From Helicobacter sp. 11-8110 (GTDB lineage Bacteria > Campylobacterota > Campylobacteria > Campylobacterales > Helicobacteraceae), in the NCBI RefSeq assembly GCF_003288905.1, contig NZ_NHYL01000008.1:1-55819 (forward strand): a stretch of DNA of 55,819 nucleotides. Direction: 5' to 3'. Shown one piece after another: positions 33,196 through 42,496 of this stretch (position 1 is the first letter of the stretch; every line of letters begins with the position of its first letter). The position numbers and the translations under genes are program-made. The notes below the pieces were generated by a model, which did no database searches, was not told the DNA's origin, and was given only the letters and a program-made list of their open reading frames with translations.

Positions 33196-34356
33196 ATGGT
33201 TGATGTTCAAGAAGTAAAACACGATTTTAATGCAAATATCAAAGTAATAGGTGTTGGCGGAGGTGGAAGCAATATGATTGGGCACCTTATTGCAACAGGT
33301 ACTTATGATGGGATTGAACTTGCTGTAGCAAATACTGATGCTCAAGCAATTAGCACTTCTTTAGCGCCTGTAAGAATTCAGCTAGGTGCAAAACTCACTA
33401 AAGGTTTAGGAGCAGGCATGAAGCCACAAGTTGGTGAAGATGCAGCTTTAGAGAGTTATGAAGAGTTAAAAAAATTTTTAGAGGGCACGGATATTGTCTT
33501 TATCTCTGCTGGACTTGGTGGAGGAACAGGGACAGGAGCGGCACCTGTAATTGCAAAAGCCGCAAAAGAGGTGGGAGCTTTAACTGTTTCTATTGTGACT
33601 AAACCTTTTAGATGGGAGGGGCGCAAACGATCTGAATTAGCAGAAGAGGGTTATCGGAAGTTAAGAGCAGAGAGTGATTCTATTGTGGTGATTCCAAATG
33701 ACAAACTTCTGTCTATTATTGACAAGAATCTTGGTTTAAAAGATAGTTTTAGAATTGTTGATGATGTTCTTGTAAGAGCAGTTAATGGTGTGAGTGGGGT
33801 GATTTTATCACATAGTGCAGGGGATATTAATGTGGATTTTGCTGATGTAAGAACCGTGATGAATCACAAAGGACTTGCCTTAATGGGTATTGGAGAAGCA
33901 AGCGGTGCAGATGCTGCTAAAGAAGCAGTAAAAATTGCCATTGAATCTCCTTTGTTTGATAATATGTCTATTAGTGGTGCAAAAGGCGTTTTGGTGCTTT
34001 TCTATCTTAATCCAGACTATCCAATGACAGAAATTTCTAATGCAATGGATGTGGTTTATGATAGCACTGATCCAGAAGCAGAAGTTATTTTTGGAACAAC
34101 TACAGATGCAGCGGTGGAAAGAGATAAAGTAAGAATTACCATTGTGGCAACAGGCTTTGAAAAGGAAACTTCTCAAGCACAGACTACAAACAATGATGAT
34201 AGCTCAACTTTAAAATTGGTAAATCCCAAGGATTTAAGTCAAAAAATCAATCAACAAACTTCGTTGGTGAATGCTAAAAAGAAAGTAAGTGGTGATGACT
34301 TTGCTAATGAAGAATATCTAGAAGTTCCTGCCTTCTTAAGAAGACAAATGGATTAA
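33196..34356 (+). CDS. ftsZ: Cell division protein FtsZ
   Basis: Tubulin-like GTPase forming the division ring. The 386 residues have the N-terminal GVGGGGSNMIGH, the tubulin signature GLGGGTGTGAAPVIAKAA (near 103), the T7 loop region (NVDFADVRTVMNHKG) and the C-terminal peptide EVPAFLRRQMD that binds FtsA. The ribosome site AAGGAGTAGATAAAG precedes the ATG. Confidence 0.98.
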   Translation: MVDVQEVKHDFNANIKVIGVGGGGSNMIGHLIATGTYDGIELAVANTDAQAISTSLAPVRIQLGAKLTKGLGAGMKPQVGEDAALESYEELKKFLEGTDIVFISAGLGGGTGTGAAPVIAKAAKEVGALTVSIVTKPFRWEGRKRSELAEEGYRKLRAESDSIVVIPNDKLLSIIDKNLGLKDSFRIVDDVLVRAVNGVSGVILSHSAGDINVDFADVRTVMNHKGLALMGIGEASGADAAKEAVKIAIESPLFDNMSISGAKGVLVLFYLNPDYPMTEISNAMDVVYDSTDPEAEVIFGTTTDAAVERDKVRITIVATGFEKETSQAQTTNNDDSSTLKLVNPKDLSQKINQQTSLVNAKKKVSGDDFANEEYLEVPAFLRRQMD

Positions 34357-34373
34357 AGGAAGTTTTTTCCTTT
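34355..34373. terminator. Small bidirectional terminator between ftsZ and glmS
   Basis: AAAGGAA (34355-34361) pairs with TTCCTTT (34367-34373) around GTTTT. It overlaps the ends of both convergent genes, which are only 15 bp apart. Confidence 0.55.
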
Positions 34374-36162
34374 ATTCCACTGTTACGCTTTTTGCCAAGT
34401 TTCTTGGCATATCCACATCATTTCCTAATCTCACAGAAATTTCAAGTGCAAAAATTTGAAGCGCGACCATCATTTCAAAGAATTCTTCCATATAATGGTG
34501 AGATTTGGAAATTTTAATCCAATCATCGCAACCCTCATAATATTCTGCGCTTAATGCACAAATCATCGCATCTCTAGCGCTTAATTCTTCAATATTGCTT
34601 TTGATTTTGTCATAAAGTAAGTTTTTTGGCATTAATGCAACACAGAATAATCCACTATCGGCTAAAGCAATAGGACCATGTTTCATCTCTCCACTAGGAT
34701 AACCTTCTGCATGAAGGTAGCTAATTTCTTTGAGTTTGAGAGCCCCTTCAAGCGCAAGAGGATAAAAAATATCTCTCCCAATAAAAAAGAATCCATGCCC
34801 ATGTAAATAGCGCCTGGCAAGTCTTTTGATGCGTTCGTGCATTTTTTTATTAACTTCAGTTAAACGAGTGGCGTTAATCATTGTTTGGGCTTGTTGTTTG
34901 CATTCTTCTTTAGAGAGTAGATTTTTGGATTGCGCCAAATAACAAGATAAAATCCACAAAACCATTACTTGTGTAGCAAAAGCTTTGGTGCTCGCTACCC
35001 CTTTTTCGATTCCTGCTCTTGTAAGCAAACAAGCATCACTCTCTCTTACCATACTGCTATTATCAACATTGCAAATGCTTATGGTTTTTAAATGGTTGTT
35101 TTTTGCTAGTTTTAGGGCTTCAAGTGTATCTGCAGTTTCACCACTTTGTGAAATAACAATAAATAGCTCATCTTTGTATAAAATAGGATTTTTATATCTG
35201 AATTCACTTGCAATTTCAACTTTGGTTTTGATTTTTGCTATTCGCTCTAGCAGATAGCTTCCCACAATAGCAGCGTGGTAGCTTGTCCCACAAGCACAAA
35301 GTGTGATGGAAGAAATATTATTGAAATCAAATTGATTAAGTTCTTCAAGGCTAAAGCTATCTTCACTAACTCTCCCCATCATAGTTTCTAATAAAACTTT
35401 ATGTTGCTCATAGATTTCTTTTTCCATAAAGAAAGTAAATCCATCTTTTTGAGCAGAAAGTTTGTCTCCAGTTAGCTTTTTAATATTATGAAGCATTGAG
35501 AAGTTGTGAATATCCATTACACCTAAAGTGTTATCCTCAAGATAGCACACCTCTTTTGCAAGTCCTATTAGTGGAGCATCTGAGGAGGCAAAAAAGATTT
35601 CATCTTTTTCTCCCTTTCCTATGATAAGTGGCGATCCATTTTTGGCGTAAAAAACTTTATCGGGTGCCTTTTTTGTAATCAATAAGATAGCATAGGCCCC
35701 TTTTAAGTCAGCAATGGTTTGTTTAAAAGATTCTAGTGGATCGTCGTTTTTTTCTAAGTAGGATTCAAATAAATGCACGATGACTTCGGTATCAGTTTGT
35801 GAAATAAAATGATGCCCTTCTTTTTGAAGTATTTCTTTGATACTTTGGTAATTTTCAATGATTCCATTATGCACAACATTACTAAATTTTCCAAAATGAG
35901 GGTGCGCATTGGCTTCTGTAGGTTTGCCATGAGTAGCCCAGCGTGTGTGTCCAATGCCCACTCCAAAACCTGTTGAAGTGAAATTTTCACATTTTCTTTC
36001 TAAATTAATGATTTTGCCTACAGCCTTAAAAGTATGTAAAACTCCTTGTGAAAGCACAGAGATTCCAGCAGAATCATAGCCTCTATATTCTAATTCTTTT
36101 AAGCCATTTAGTAAAAGTGATTTTTTTTCATTATTGCCAATGTATCCAACGATTCCACACAT
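34372..36162 (-). CDS. glmS: Glutamine-fructose-6-phosphate aminotransferase
   Basis: Makes glucosamine-6-phosphate for peptidoglycan and LPS. The 596 residues begin with the Ntn-type glutaminase domain (MCGIVGYIGNNEK, nucleophile Cys2; GIGHTRWATHGKP near 70). Two SIS sugar-isomerase domains follow (ACGTSYHAAIVGSYLLERI; SQSGETADTLEALKLA) and the protein ends DMPRNLAKSVTVE, as in all GlmS. The ATG follows GGGAGCGAATAATT. No glmS ribozyme is expected or seen upstream. Confidence 0.98.
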   Translation of the reverse strand: MCGIVGYIGNNEKKSLLLNGLKELEYRGYDSAGISVLSQGVLHTFKAVGKIINLERKCENFTSTGFGVGIGHTRWATHGKPTEANAHPHFGKFSNVVHNGIIENYQSIKEILQKEGHHFISQTDTEVIVHLFESYLEKNDDPLESFKQTIADLKGAYAILLITKKAPDKVFYAKNGSPLIIGKGEKDEIFFASSDAPLIGLAKEVCYLEDNTLGVMDIHNFSMLHNIKKLTGDKLSAQKDGFTFFMEKEIYEQHKVLLETMMGRVSEDSFSLEELNQFDFNNISSITLCACGTSYHAAIVGSYLLERIAKIKTKVEIASEFRYKNPILYKDELFIVISQSGETADTLEALKLAKNNHLKTISICNVDNSSMVRESDACLLTRAGIEKGVASTKAFATQVMVLWILSCYLAQSKNLLSKEECKQQAQTMINATRLTEVNKKMHERIKRLARRYLHGHGFFFIGRDIFYPLALEGALKLKEISYLHAEGYPSGEMKHGPIALADSGLFCVALMPKNLLYDKIKSNIEELSARDAMICALSAEYYEGCDDWIKISKSHHYMEEFFEMMVALQIFALEISVRLGNDVDMPRNLAKSVTVE

Positions 36163-36254
36163 AATTATTCGCTCCCAAAATTAAGTATTTTATTGTGCCA
36201 TAAAATGTGTAAATATAAGATAAAGAGAGGAAAGACAAGAAAGGGGAAGAGAGG

Positions 36255-37199
36255 CTAAATTTTTGCCTCTTCTCTTCTTTGAAGGTATTCCCAGCGTTCA
36301 TTAACATCTTTTTGCCACTGCTCGATAATATGCTCATTTTCAGGTTTAAAAAGATGCTTGAATCTTGCTTGAGCACCAAGGTAATCACGCACAGGAACGA
36401 TATTTTTAGGGCGATAAGTGATTCTTAATTCGCGTCCATTGATGATTTCATAGAGAGGAAAAACTAAAGAATCGGTGGCTAAATCGCTCATTTCAATGGT
36501 TTGATTTGAAGGGAATCTCCATTCTGTGGTGCAGGCACTCATAGCATTGATAAAAGTTGGTCCTTCTGTCTCAATGGCAGTTTTGATTTTTTTGCTCATA
36601 TCTTTCCATTTATTAGGGGCGACTTGCGCAACATAAGGAGATCCGTGTGCTGCCATAATAGAAAGTAGATCTTTTTTCTTGTCTTTTTTTCCGTAGCTAA
36701 CGCGCCCTGCTGGAGTTGTTGTTGTAGAGGCACCAAGAGGTGTTGATCCACTGCGTTGTCCTCCTGTGTTGGCATACACTTCATTATCTAGGCAGATATA
36801 AGTAAAATCATGCCCTCTCTCAAAACAGCCACTAATGAATTGAAAACCAATATCATAAGTTGAACCATCTCCCCCAAATGCTACGAATTTTGGTTCTTTA
36901 TCGCTATAAAGACGATTTTTTCGCTTTAGGGCTTTATACATTGCCTCTGCACCTGCAATGGCAGTGGAGCTATTTTCAAAACCAATGTGAATCCAAGGAA
37001 CATCCCAAGAAGTGTAAGGATAAACAGCTGTGCTAACCTCTAGACAGCCTGTTGAAGTTGCAATTAATAAAGGATAGTTAGTAGCATTTAAAACTTCTCG
37101 AACAATGATTCCGTGTGCACAGCCCGGACAGAGTAAATTAGCACCTTCAAATCTTTCAGCTGCTTTTGAAAATTGTTTTAAATTTTTAATCTCACTCAT
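36255..37199 (-). CDS. porB: Pyruvate:flavodoxin/ferredoxin oxidoreductase, beta subunit
   Basis: Thiamine-diphosphate subunit of the four-subunit oxidoreductase that oxidises pyruvate to acetyl-CoA. The 314 residues show LLCPGCAHGIIV (cysteines for a 4Fe-4S cluster), the TPP motif FGGDGSTYDIGF running to LDNEVYANTGGQRSG, and MSACTTEWRF with another cysteine. The ATG at 37199 follows AAGGAGAATACT. An upstream start at 37244 would overlap porA and is rejected. It is the last gene of porGDAB. Confidence 0.95.
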   Translation of the reverse strand: MSEIKNLKQFSKAAERFEGANLLCPGCAHGIIVREVLNATNYPLLIATSTGCLEVSTAVYPYTSWDVPWIHIGFENSSTAIAGAEAMYKALKRKNRLYSDKEPKFVAFGGDGSTYDIGFQFISGCFERGHDFTYICLDNEVYANTGGQRSGSTPLGASTTTTPAGRVSYGKKDKKKDLLSIMAAHGSPYVAQVAPNKWKDMSKKIKTAIETEGPTFINAMSACTTEWRFPSNQTIEMSDLATDSLVFPLYEIINGRELRITYRPKNIVPVRDYLGAQARFKHLFKPENEHIIEQWQKDVNERWEYLQRREEAKI

Positions 37200-37209
37200 A
37201 GTATTCTCC

Positions 37210-38427
37210 TTAGTTATAGCCCAATTTAGGACCTCTAAGTCCAATAAATTGTTGTGTTTTGTGGGTCAATTTTCCTGCTTTAGCATCACAATCAAGCTCT
37301 TTAAAAATCTCTTCTAAATGATTTTGTGTCAAATCTCTACCCCCAAGTCCGTAAATATAATTGCTTACAATTGGCTTTTTATCCATTGCATAAAGTGCTG
37401 CTACACCTTCATTAAAAAGCATTCCCATAGCACCAGCAGGCAAACTTCTATCTAAAAATGCAACAGCCTTGCAGTTTTGAAGAGCCTTGCTGAGTTGTTC
37501 ATAAGGGAATGGTCGTAAAACACGAATACTAACAACACCTGCTTTGATGCCTTGTTCTCTTGCTTTTTGTGCAGCGATTCTTGCTGATTCCACGGTGGTT
37601 CCAAGAGCAACAATGATAACTTCTGCATCATCGGTTTGGTATTGTTCTACGACATTGTATTTCCTGCCTGTTAAAGCTTCAAATTCCTTGAAAGTTTTCT
37701 CGATAATAGGCATAGAATTCATAATGGCATTATGAAGTTGAGCTTTGTGTTCAAAATGCCAATCTTCTTCTGTTTGCGACCCATAAGTTGCGGGTTTGCT
37801 AAAGTCTAGCATCGCATTTTTTGGTTTATAATCCCCAATAAAACGATAAGCTTCCTCATCTTTAAGTGGGCGCACACTTTGAGCAGTGTGAGAGCAGATA
37901 AAACCATCTTGATGCACCATTACAGGTAGCCTCACTTCATAATCTTCAGCAATTTTAAAAGCCATAAGGTTGAAGTCATAAGCTTCTTGTGGATTGTAAG
38001 TGCAAAGATTAACCCAACCTGCATCACGCCCTAGATACATATCAGAGTGATCACCATTAACATTCAATGGGCTTGCTAGGGCTCGATTAACAACATTTAA
38101 GACAATGGGCAATCGCATACCAGCGGCTTGATAAAGCACTTCAACCATTAGCGCAAAACCTTGAGAGCTTGTTGCAGTTGCTACTCTGCCTCCTGCAGCT
38201 GCAGCACCAACACAGCCACTCATTGCAGCATGTTCTGATTCGACCATTACAAATTCGCCATCAATATAACCATTTGCAAGGAAACTTGCATAATTTTGAA
38301 CAATAGGGGTTGATGGAGTGATAGGATAAGCAGAAACTACATCAATTTGTGCTTGGCGCATTGCGTGGCTTGCAGCCATATTCCCATCCCATACTTCAAT
38401 TGTTTGTAATTCATAAACTGCTGCCAT
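37210..38427 (-). CDS. porA: Pyruvate:flavodoxin/ferredoxin oxidoreductase, alpha subunit
   Basis: The 405 residues include EVWDGNMAASHAMRQAQIDVVSAYPITPSTPIVQN (domain I, substrate pocket), ESEHAAMSGCVGAAAAGGRVATATSSQGFALM and the transketolase C-terminal-like domain (EVIIVALGTTVESARIA, SIRVLRPFPYEQL). The start at 38427 follows AAAGGATTAATT; the longer form from 38463 would overlap porD. It forms the pyruvate-binding heterodimer with PorB. Confidence 0.95.
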   Translation of the reverse strand: MAAVYELQTIEVWDGNMAASHAMRQAQIDVVSAYPITPSTPIVQNYASFLANGYIDGEFVMVESEHAAMSGCVGAAAAGGRVATATSSQGFALMVEVLYQAAGMRLPIVLNVVNRALASPLNVNGDHSDMYLGRDAGWVNLCTYNPQEAYDFNLMAFKIAEDYEVRLPVMVHQDGFICSHTAQSVRPLKDEEAYRFIGDYKPKNAMLDFSKPATYGSQTEEDWHFEHKAQLHNAIMNSMPIIEKTFKEFEALTGRKYNVVEQYQTDDAEVIIVALGTTVESARIAAQKAREQGIKAGVVSIRVLRPFPYEQLSKALQNCKAVAFLDRSLPAGAMGMLFNEGVAALYAMDKKPIVSNYIYGLGGRDLTQNHLEEIFKELDCDAKAGKLTHKTQQFIGLRGPKLGYN

Positions 38428-38429
38428 AA

Positions 38430-38828
38430 TTAATCCTTTTTCTTTTCTTCTTTTGCAGGCCATTTTGCCAATGCCGCTTCGTTAGTTTCATAGTCGTTAA
38501 ACATTAAAAGCGATTTTGGATTGGTGGGGCAGACATCAACGCACACGCCACAGCCTTTGCAATGGACATAATCCACTCCTGTCATTTTTTCATCACGAAC
38601 TAAAATGGAAGAATCGGGGCAATAAACCCAACAAAAATAGCAGTTGATACAATGTTCGTTATTATAAACGGGCTTTTCAACTCTCCAATGAGCCACACTT
38701 GCCTTATAAGAGCTATCGGGGCGATAATCTCTTTTGTCTGCGTGTTCTTGGACGATTTCATCACCTTTTGTTTCAAAAGGGAATAACACAGAGCCAATTT
38801 CAAATTCATTCCAGCCTTTATATTCCAT
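38430..38828 (-). CDS. porD: Pyruvate:flavodoxin/ferredoxin oxidoreductase, delta (ferredoxin) subunit
   Basis: The 132 residues carry two 4Fe-4S binding motifs: CINCYFCWVYCPD (near 58) and CKGCGVCVDVCPTNP (near 91). They relay electrons from the TPP centre to flavodoxin. The protein has a longer N-terminus than clostridial delta subunits, as in H. pylori. It lies between porG and porA. Confidence 0.95.
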   Translation of the reverse strand: MEYKGWNEFEIGSVLFPFETKGDEIVQEHADKRDYRPDSSYKASVAHWRVEKPVYNNEHCINCYFCWVYCPDSSILVRDEKMTGVDYVHCKGCGVCVDVCPTNPKSLLMFNDYETNEAALAKWPAKEEKKKD

Positions 38829-38837
38829 AGTTTCCTC

Positions 38838-39398
38838 CTATTTCACTTCGTTGTAGGCTTTTTTGATGACTTCCATATTTGCATCAATAATTTTTTGAGG
38901 AAGTTTTTTGCCTAAGACTTTTTTAAATGATTCTAAGAAAAATTCTAACTCTAAAGTTTTAGAGACTTTGAGAAATGCCCCAAGCATTGGCGCATTTGGA
39001 ATAGATTTACCAAATGCTTCTAGGGATAATCCAATGCAATCTAGCGTATAGATTTCTTTTCCATTTAACTCAGGTTTGGTTTTAAGAAATTCTTCTTTGC
39101 TTAAATGAGTTGTGATGATATATTTAGTATTTGCTTTTTCATTGGCGCAAATATCAGTGATATAAACTAATCCTGGGTCAATCACTAAAACATAATCGGG
39201 ATTCATAAATTTTTCGTGATTCAAGATAGGTTGATCATCGATGCGGTTGTATGCAGTCATTGCTGCACCTCTTTTTGCAGATCCATAAAAGGCAAATGCT
39301 TGAACTTCTTTTCCTGTTCCTGCAACTACATCGGCTAAACCTTTAGCGCCCGTTACCGCACCTTGCCCTGCACGACTATGCCATCTAATCTCTAGCAT
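38838..39398 (-). CDS. porG: Pyruvate:flavodoxin/ferredoxin oxidoreductase, gamma subunit
   Basis: A 186-residue Rossmann-like subunit with MLEIRWHSRAGQGAVTGAKGLADVVA at the start, FAFYGSAKRGAAMTAYNRID (near 38) and APMLGAFLKVSKTLEL. The ATG at 39398 follows TAGGAGATAGC and gives the standard family N-terminus; the longer form from 39446 is rejected. It is the first gene of the operon porG-porD-porA-porB, the H. pylori order. Confidence 0.95.
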   Translation of the reverse strand: MLEIRWHSRAGQGAVTGAKGLADVVAGTGKEVQAFAFYGSAKRGAAMTAYNRIDDQPILNHEKFMNPDYVLVIDPGLVYITDICANEKANTKYIITTHLSKEEFLKTKPELNGKEIYTLDCIGLSLEAFGKSIPNAPMLGAFLKVSKTLELEFFLESFKKVLGKKLPQKIIDANMEVIKKAYNEVK

Positions 39399-39529
39399 GC
39401 TATCTCCTAAAATTTTATTACACCTTAAATTATAAGGGAAGCGCACTTAAAATGACTTTTAAAATTTTGGCTTAGTAAAAGAAAGATTATCTTTTTGGAA
39501 AATGATATTGAATCTTGGGTGGAGAAATT

Positions 39530-39555
39530 GAGTGAAAAATTTAAAAATTTCACTC
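39530..39555. terminator. Terminator after the Gph-like gene
   Basis: GAGTGAAA (39530-39537) pairs with TTTCACTC (39548-39555), with further A/T pairing in the loop. It lies 11 bp after the phosphatase stop (minus strand) and separates it from porG. Confidence 0.55.
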
Positions 39556-39565
39556 CCAAACATCC

Positions 39566-40213
39566 TTAAATACTTTGTATAATGGAAATTGCCTCCAAAG
39601 AATCACGAGCAATCTTATCTGTATATTTTTGTAACACGCTTAAGGAAGCATAGCCACTTAATACCCCAAAAGATTGAATATTTGCTTCTTTGGCTGCTAG
39701 GATATCTAAAGGCGTGTCTCCAATCATATAAATATGAGAATTTGAAATCCCTTTTGGCAGAGCTTCTAGCGCCTTTAAAATAGGTTCTTTATTGGGTTTT
39801 GGTTTGGTTACATTTTCTCTTCCAATGATGCAGTGGAAATATTGTAACACATTGAAGTGTTGAAGTAAATCTTTGGAATACAATCCTGTTTTGGTGGTTA
39901 CAATTCCCAAATAAGCAAATTCATAAGCCTTTAGAATTGATTCTTTTGCATTTTCTAATAGAATCGTTTTTTTATTGCAGATTTGTCTGTAATGCTCTTT
40001 GTAAGCTGTGATATATTGTGAGCATTCTTTTTTTTCTATTCCAAGGGCAATGAAAATGTCTTCTAAGGTGTAGCCAATGAGTTTTTTGATGCTTTCTATA
40101 TTGGGAGTATCTTTGTTAAAAGCTTTAAAAGCGGTGCAAAAGGATTCGTAAATGGCTTGAGTAGAATCAATAAGTGTCCCATCTAAATCAAATAAAACAA
40201 TTTTATTTTTCAT
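39566..40213 (-). CDS. HAD-family phosphatase, phosphoglycolate phosphatase-like
   Basis: The 215 residues hold all four HAD motifs: IVLFDLDGTLIDST (nucleophile Asp9, acid/base Asp11), GIVTTKTG (Thr), the Lys in ENVTKPKPNKEP and MIGDTPLDILAAKEA (Mg-binding acidic pair). The helical cap between motifs I and II is of the C1 type found in Gph. The substrate is not determined by sequence; phosphoglycolate is the family default. It is divergent from the DnaQ-like gene. Confidence 0.88.
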   Translation of the reverse strand: MKNKIVLFDLDGTLIDSTQAIYESFCTAFKAFNKDTPNIESIKKLIGYTLEDIFIALGIEKKECSQYITAYKEHYRQICNKKTILLENAKESILKAYEFAYLGIVTTKTGLYSKDLLQHFNVLQYFHCIIGRENVTKPKPNKEPILKALEALPKGISNSHIYMIGDTPLDILAAKEANIQSFGVLSGYASLSVLQKYTDKIARDSLEAISIIQSI

Positions 40214-40327
40214 TATTTTAAGCCTTTGTTATTTTGATGTAAAGTGGATAAATGGAATTTTATCTGTAATTACTTTAAGATACAAAAAGCTAAAATTCTA
40301 ATTTTAATTTAATATTTTTGGAGTTTA

Positions 40328-41080
40328 ATGCCTCATCGTTATGACAGAATCATCACTAAGCTTACAAGGCGCCCTTTAAGTCAAAATGAATTTTTACTCC
40401 TACTTGATGAGGTTGGTGGGCTTTTTAGTGAGAGAGAAAGTGAGTTAGAAATTATTAAAGGTTCTGGGATACCTTTGGTTTTTGCGCATGATAAAGTCTA
40501 TCTTAAAACGACTTTAACTCCTATTTGCGAAGAAAGATTTTGCATTGTGGATATTGAAACTAATGGGCATAATCCTTTTGTGCATCAGCCCATTGAGATT
40601 GGGGCGATTGTGTATCAAGGAGGAAAAATTTGTGGAACTTTTCATTCTTTTGTATTTTGCGAGGAAATCCCTGAATATATCACAAAACTAACAGGAATCA
40701 CATCCCCTATGCTAGAAAAAGCACCTAAGATTCATCAAGTTTTAGAGACTTTTAAATTATTTTTGGGGGATTGTGTTTTTGTAGCGCATAATGTTAGTTT
40801 TGATTATCAATTTCTAAGTAATGCACTTTATCGTTATGGTTTTGGGTATCTTTATAATCCACGACTTTGCACGATTAAACTTGCTAAAAAAACATTCACT
40901 TCCCCGCGCTATTCTCTAGAATTTTTAAATGAATTTTTAGAAATTAGACATTCACCCTTACATCGTGCATTAGAAGATTCTAAAGTAGCTTTAGAAGTAT
41001 TTAAAAAGTCACTTGAAAGTTTGGATAAAAAGATTTACACAAGTCATGATTTGATAAAATTTACAGAACATATAGATTAG
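40328..41080 (+). CDS. DnaQ-like 3'-5' exonuclease
   Basis: The 250-residue protein has a DEDDh exonuclease domain from about residue 70: CIVDIETNGHNPFVHQPIEIGAI (Exo I, D-x-E), FVAHNVSFDYQFL (Exo II) and HRALEDSKVALEVF (Exo IIIe, His and Asp). About 65 residues precede the domain and do not match the PolIII epsilon N-terminus. It could be the replicative proofreading subunit or a related repair exonuclease. TGGAGTTTA precedes the ATG. It ends 12 bp before the nspC start. Confidence 0.88.
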   Translation: MPHRYDRIITKLTRRPLSQNEFLLLLDEVGGLFSERESELEIIKGSGIPLVFAHDKVYLKTTLTPICEERFCIVDIETNGHNPFVHQPIEIGAIVYQGGKICGTFHSFVFCEEIPEYITKLTGITSPMLEKAPKIHQVLETFKLFLGDCVFVAHNVSFDYQFLSNALYRYGFGYLYNPRLCTIKLAKKTFTSPRYSLEFLNEFLEIRHSPLHRALEDSKVALEVFKKSLESLDKKIYTSHDLIKFTEHID

Positions 41081-41092
41081 ATGGAGGAAATA

Positions 41093-42304
41093 ATGCAAAC
41101 CCAAAATTATCCTAAGAATTTTGAAGCAATTCCAAGCCCTTGTTATGTGCTAGAAGAGGACAAGTTTATTAAGAATCTGGAAATTTTAGATTCTATTCAA
41201 AAAGAAAGTGGAGCAAAGGTTCTTTTGGCTCTTAAAGGTTATGCGCTTTGGAGAAGTTTTGATATTGCCAAAAAATACTTGAGTGGAATCACTGCAAGTG
41301 GGCTTTATGAAGCTAGGCTTGGTTATGAGACTTTTGGTGGTGAGATTACAACCTTTAGCCCAGCTTATAAATATGAGGAGATGCAAGAATTAGTTAAAAT
41401 CTCTGATCATATTATTTTTAACTCTTTTTTGCAATGGCAGACTTTTAAGCCTCTGATTGATGAAGCAAATCAATGGCGTGAAAATAAAATACAAGTTGGT
41501 TTGCGAGTTAATCCTCAATATAGCGAAGTTACTCCTGCAATCTATAATCCTTGCATTAAAGGATCTAGACTTGGGATTACACCTAAAGAATTTAAAAAAG
41601 GAGTAAAAAAATATGGTTTAGAAGGTATTAGTGGATTGCATTTTCATACACATTGCGAACAAAATAGTGATGCGTTAAGAAGAACTTTGAAGTATTTTAT
41701 TCAATATTTTGGGCGATATATTCCACAAATGCAGTGGATAAATTTTGGTGGAGGGCACCACATTACACGCAAAGATTACGATAGAGAATTGTTAGTCAAG
41801 ATTATTAAAAAGTTTAAAAAACGATTTGAAGTGGAAGTGTATTTGGAACCTGGAGAAGCGGTGGGTTGGCAATGTGGATTCTTAATTGGTAGTGTGATAG
41901 ATATTGTGCATAATGGTGTTGATATTGCTATTTTAGATGTGAGTGCTACTGCGCATATGCCTGATTGTCTTGAAATGCCCTATCGCCCTATGGTAAGAAA
42001 TAGCTATCTAGCTAAGGCTATTTCTAAAAATGGCCATTTAAAGCTTAAAGGAGAGCAAAAATATGCCTATCGCTTTGGTGGTCCAACTTGCTTAGCAGGG
42101 GATATTATTGGGGATTATAGTTTTAAAGAGCCGCTAAAGCTAGGCGATAGAATCATCTTTGAAGATATGGTGCATTATACTATTGTAAAAAATAATACTT
42201 TCAATGGTGTTCCTTTGCCAAGTATTGGTATGATTGATAAAGAAGGGCGATTTAAACTTTTTAAATCTTATTCTTATGAGAATTACAAAGATAGAAATAG
42301 CTAA
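41093..42304 (+). CDS. nspC: Carboxynorspermidine decarboxylase
   Basis: PLP-dependent, alanine-racemase-fold decarboxylase that makes spermidine or norspermidine in the carboxyspermidine pathway. The PLP lysine is in KVLLALKGYALW (near 45), followed by GLHFHTHCEQNSDAL (near 183), FGGGHHITR (glycine-rich phosphate site) and VEVYLEPGEAVGW. The ATG at 41093 follows GGAGGAAATA, which itself lies in an alternative upstream ATG (41081). 403 residues result. The companion carboxyspermidine dehydrogenase is not in the window. Confidence 0.94.
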   Translation: MQTQNYPKNFEAIPSPCYVLEEDKFIKNLEILDSIQKESGAKVLLALKGYALWRSFDIAKKYLSGITASGLYEARLGYETFGGEITTFSPAYKYEEMQELVKISDHIIFNSFLQWQTFKPLIDEANQWRENKIQVGLRVNPQYSEVTPAIYNPCIKGSRLGITPKEFKKGVKKYGLEGISGLHFHTHCEQNSDALRRTLKYFIQYFGRYIPQMQWINFGGGHHITRKDYDRELLVKIIKKFKKRFEVEVYLEPGEAVGWQCGFLIGSVIDIVHNGVDIAILDVSATAHMPDCLEMPYRPMVRNSYLAKAISKNGHLKLKGEQKYAYRFGGPTCLAGDIIGDYSFKEPLKLGDRIIFEDMVHYTIVKNNTFNGVPLPSIGMIDKEGRFKLFKSYSYENYKDRNS

Positions 42305-42360
42305 AAGCCATAAATAATAAAGACTAGAGTAGAATCTGCCTTTTAGATTTTTTTAAAACA

Positions 42361-42385
42361 AAAAAGACTATAATGAAGTCTTTTT
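42361..42385 (+). promoter_or_regulatory. Hairpin overlapping the cmeABC -10 box
   Basis: AAAAAGACT (42361-42369) pairs with AGTCTTTTT (42377-42385). The loop contains TATAAT (42369-42374). It may be the nspC terminator, with the efflux promoter -10 inside it. Confidence 0.4.
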
Positions 42386-42391
42386 AAAGTG

Positions 42392-42411
42392 TGTGTAATT
42401 TAAATTACACA
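42392..42411. promoter_or_regulatory. CmeR-like operator palindrome upstream of cmeABC
   Basis: A perfect 20 bp palindrome with core TGTAATTTAAATTACA (42394-42409), 18 bp after the -10 box and 86 bp before the cmeA ATG. The known C. jejuni CmeR operator, TGTAATAAATATTACA, shares both TGTAAT/ATTACA half-sites and the spacing. A TetR-family repressor binding here is therefore likely. No cmeR gene is in the window. Confidence 0.7.
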
Positions 42412-42496
42412 ATGAGAAGCTTAACAATGAGTTTGTATTTAAAGTCAATATTAATGCTTCTCGAGTGAATTTAGTAAATTGCAAGGAAGTTTAACA

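Noticed and set aside
34372-36162. glmS ribozyme or other riboswitch upstream of glmS
   Set aside because: Only about 90 bp of AT-rich DNA lies before the start, with no GC-rich pseudoknot elements; the ribozyme is a Gram-positive feature.
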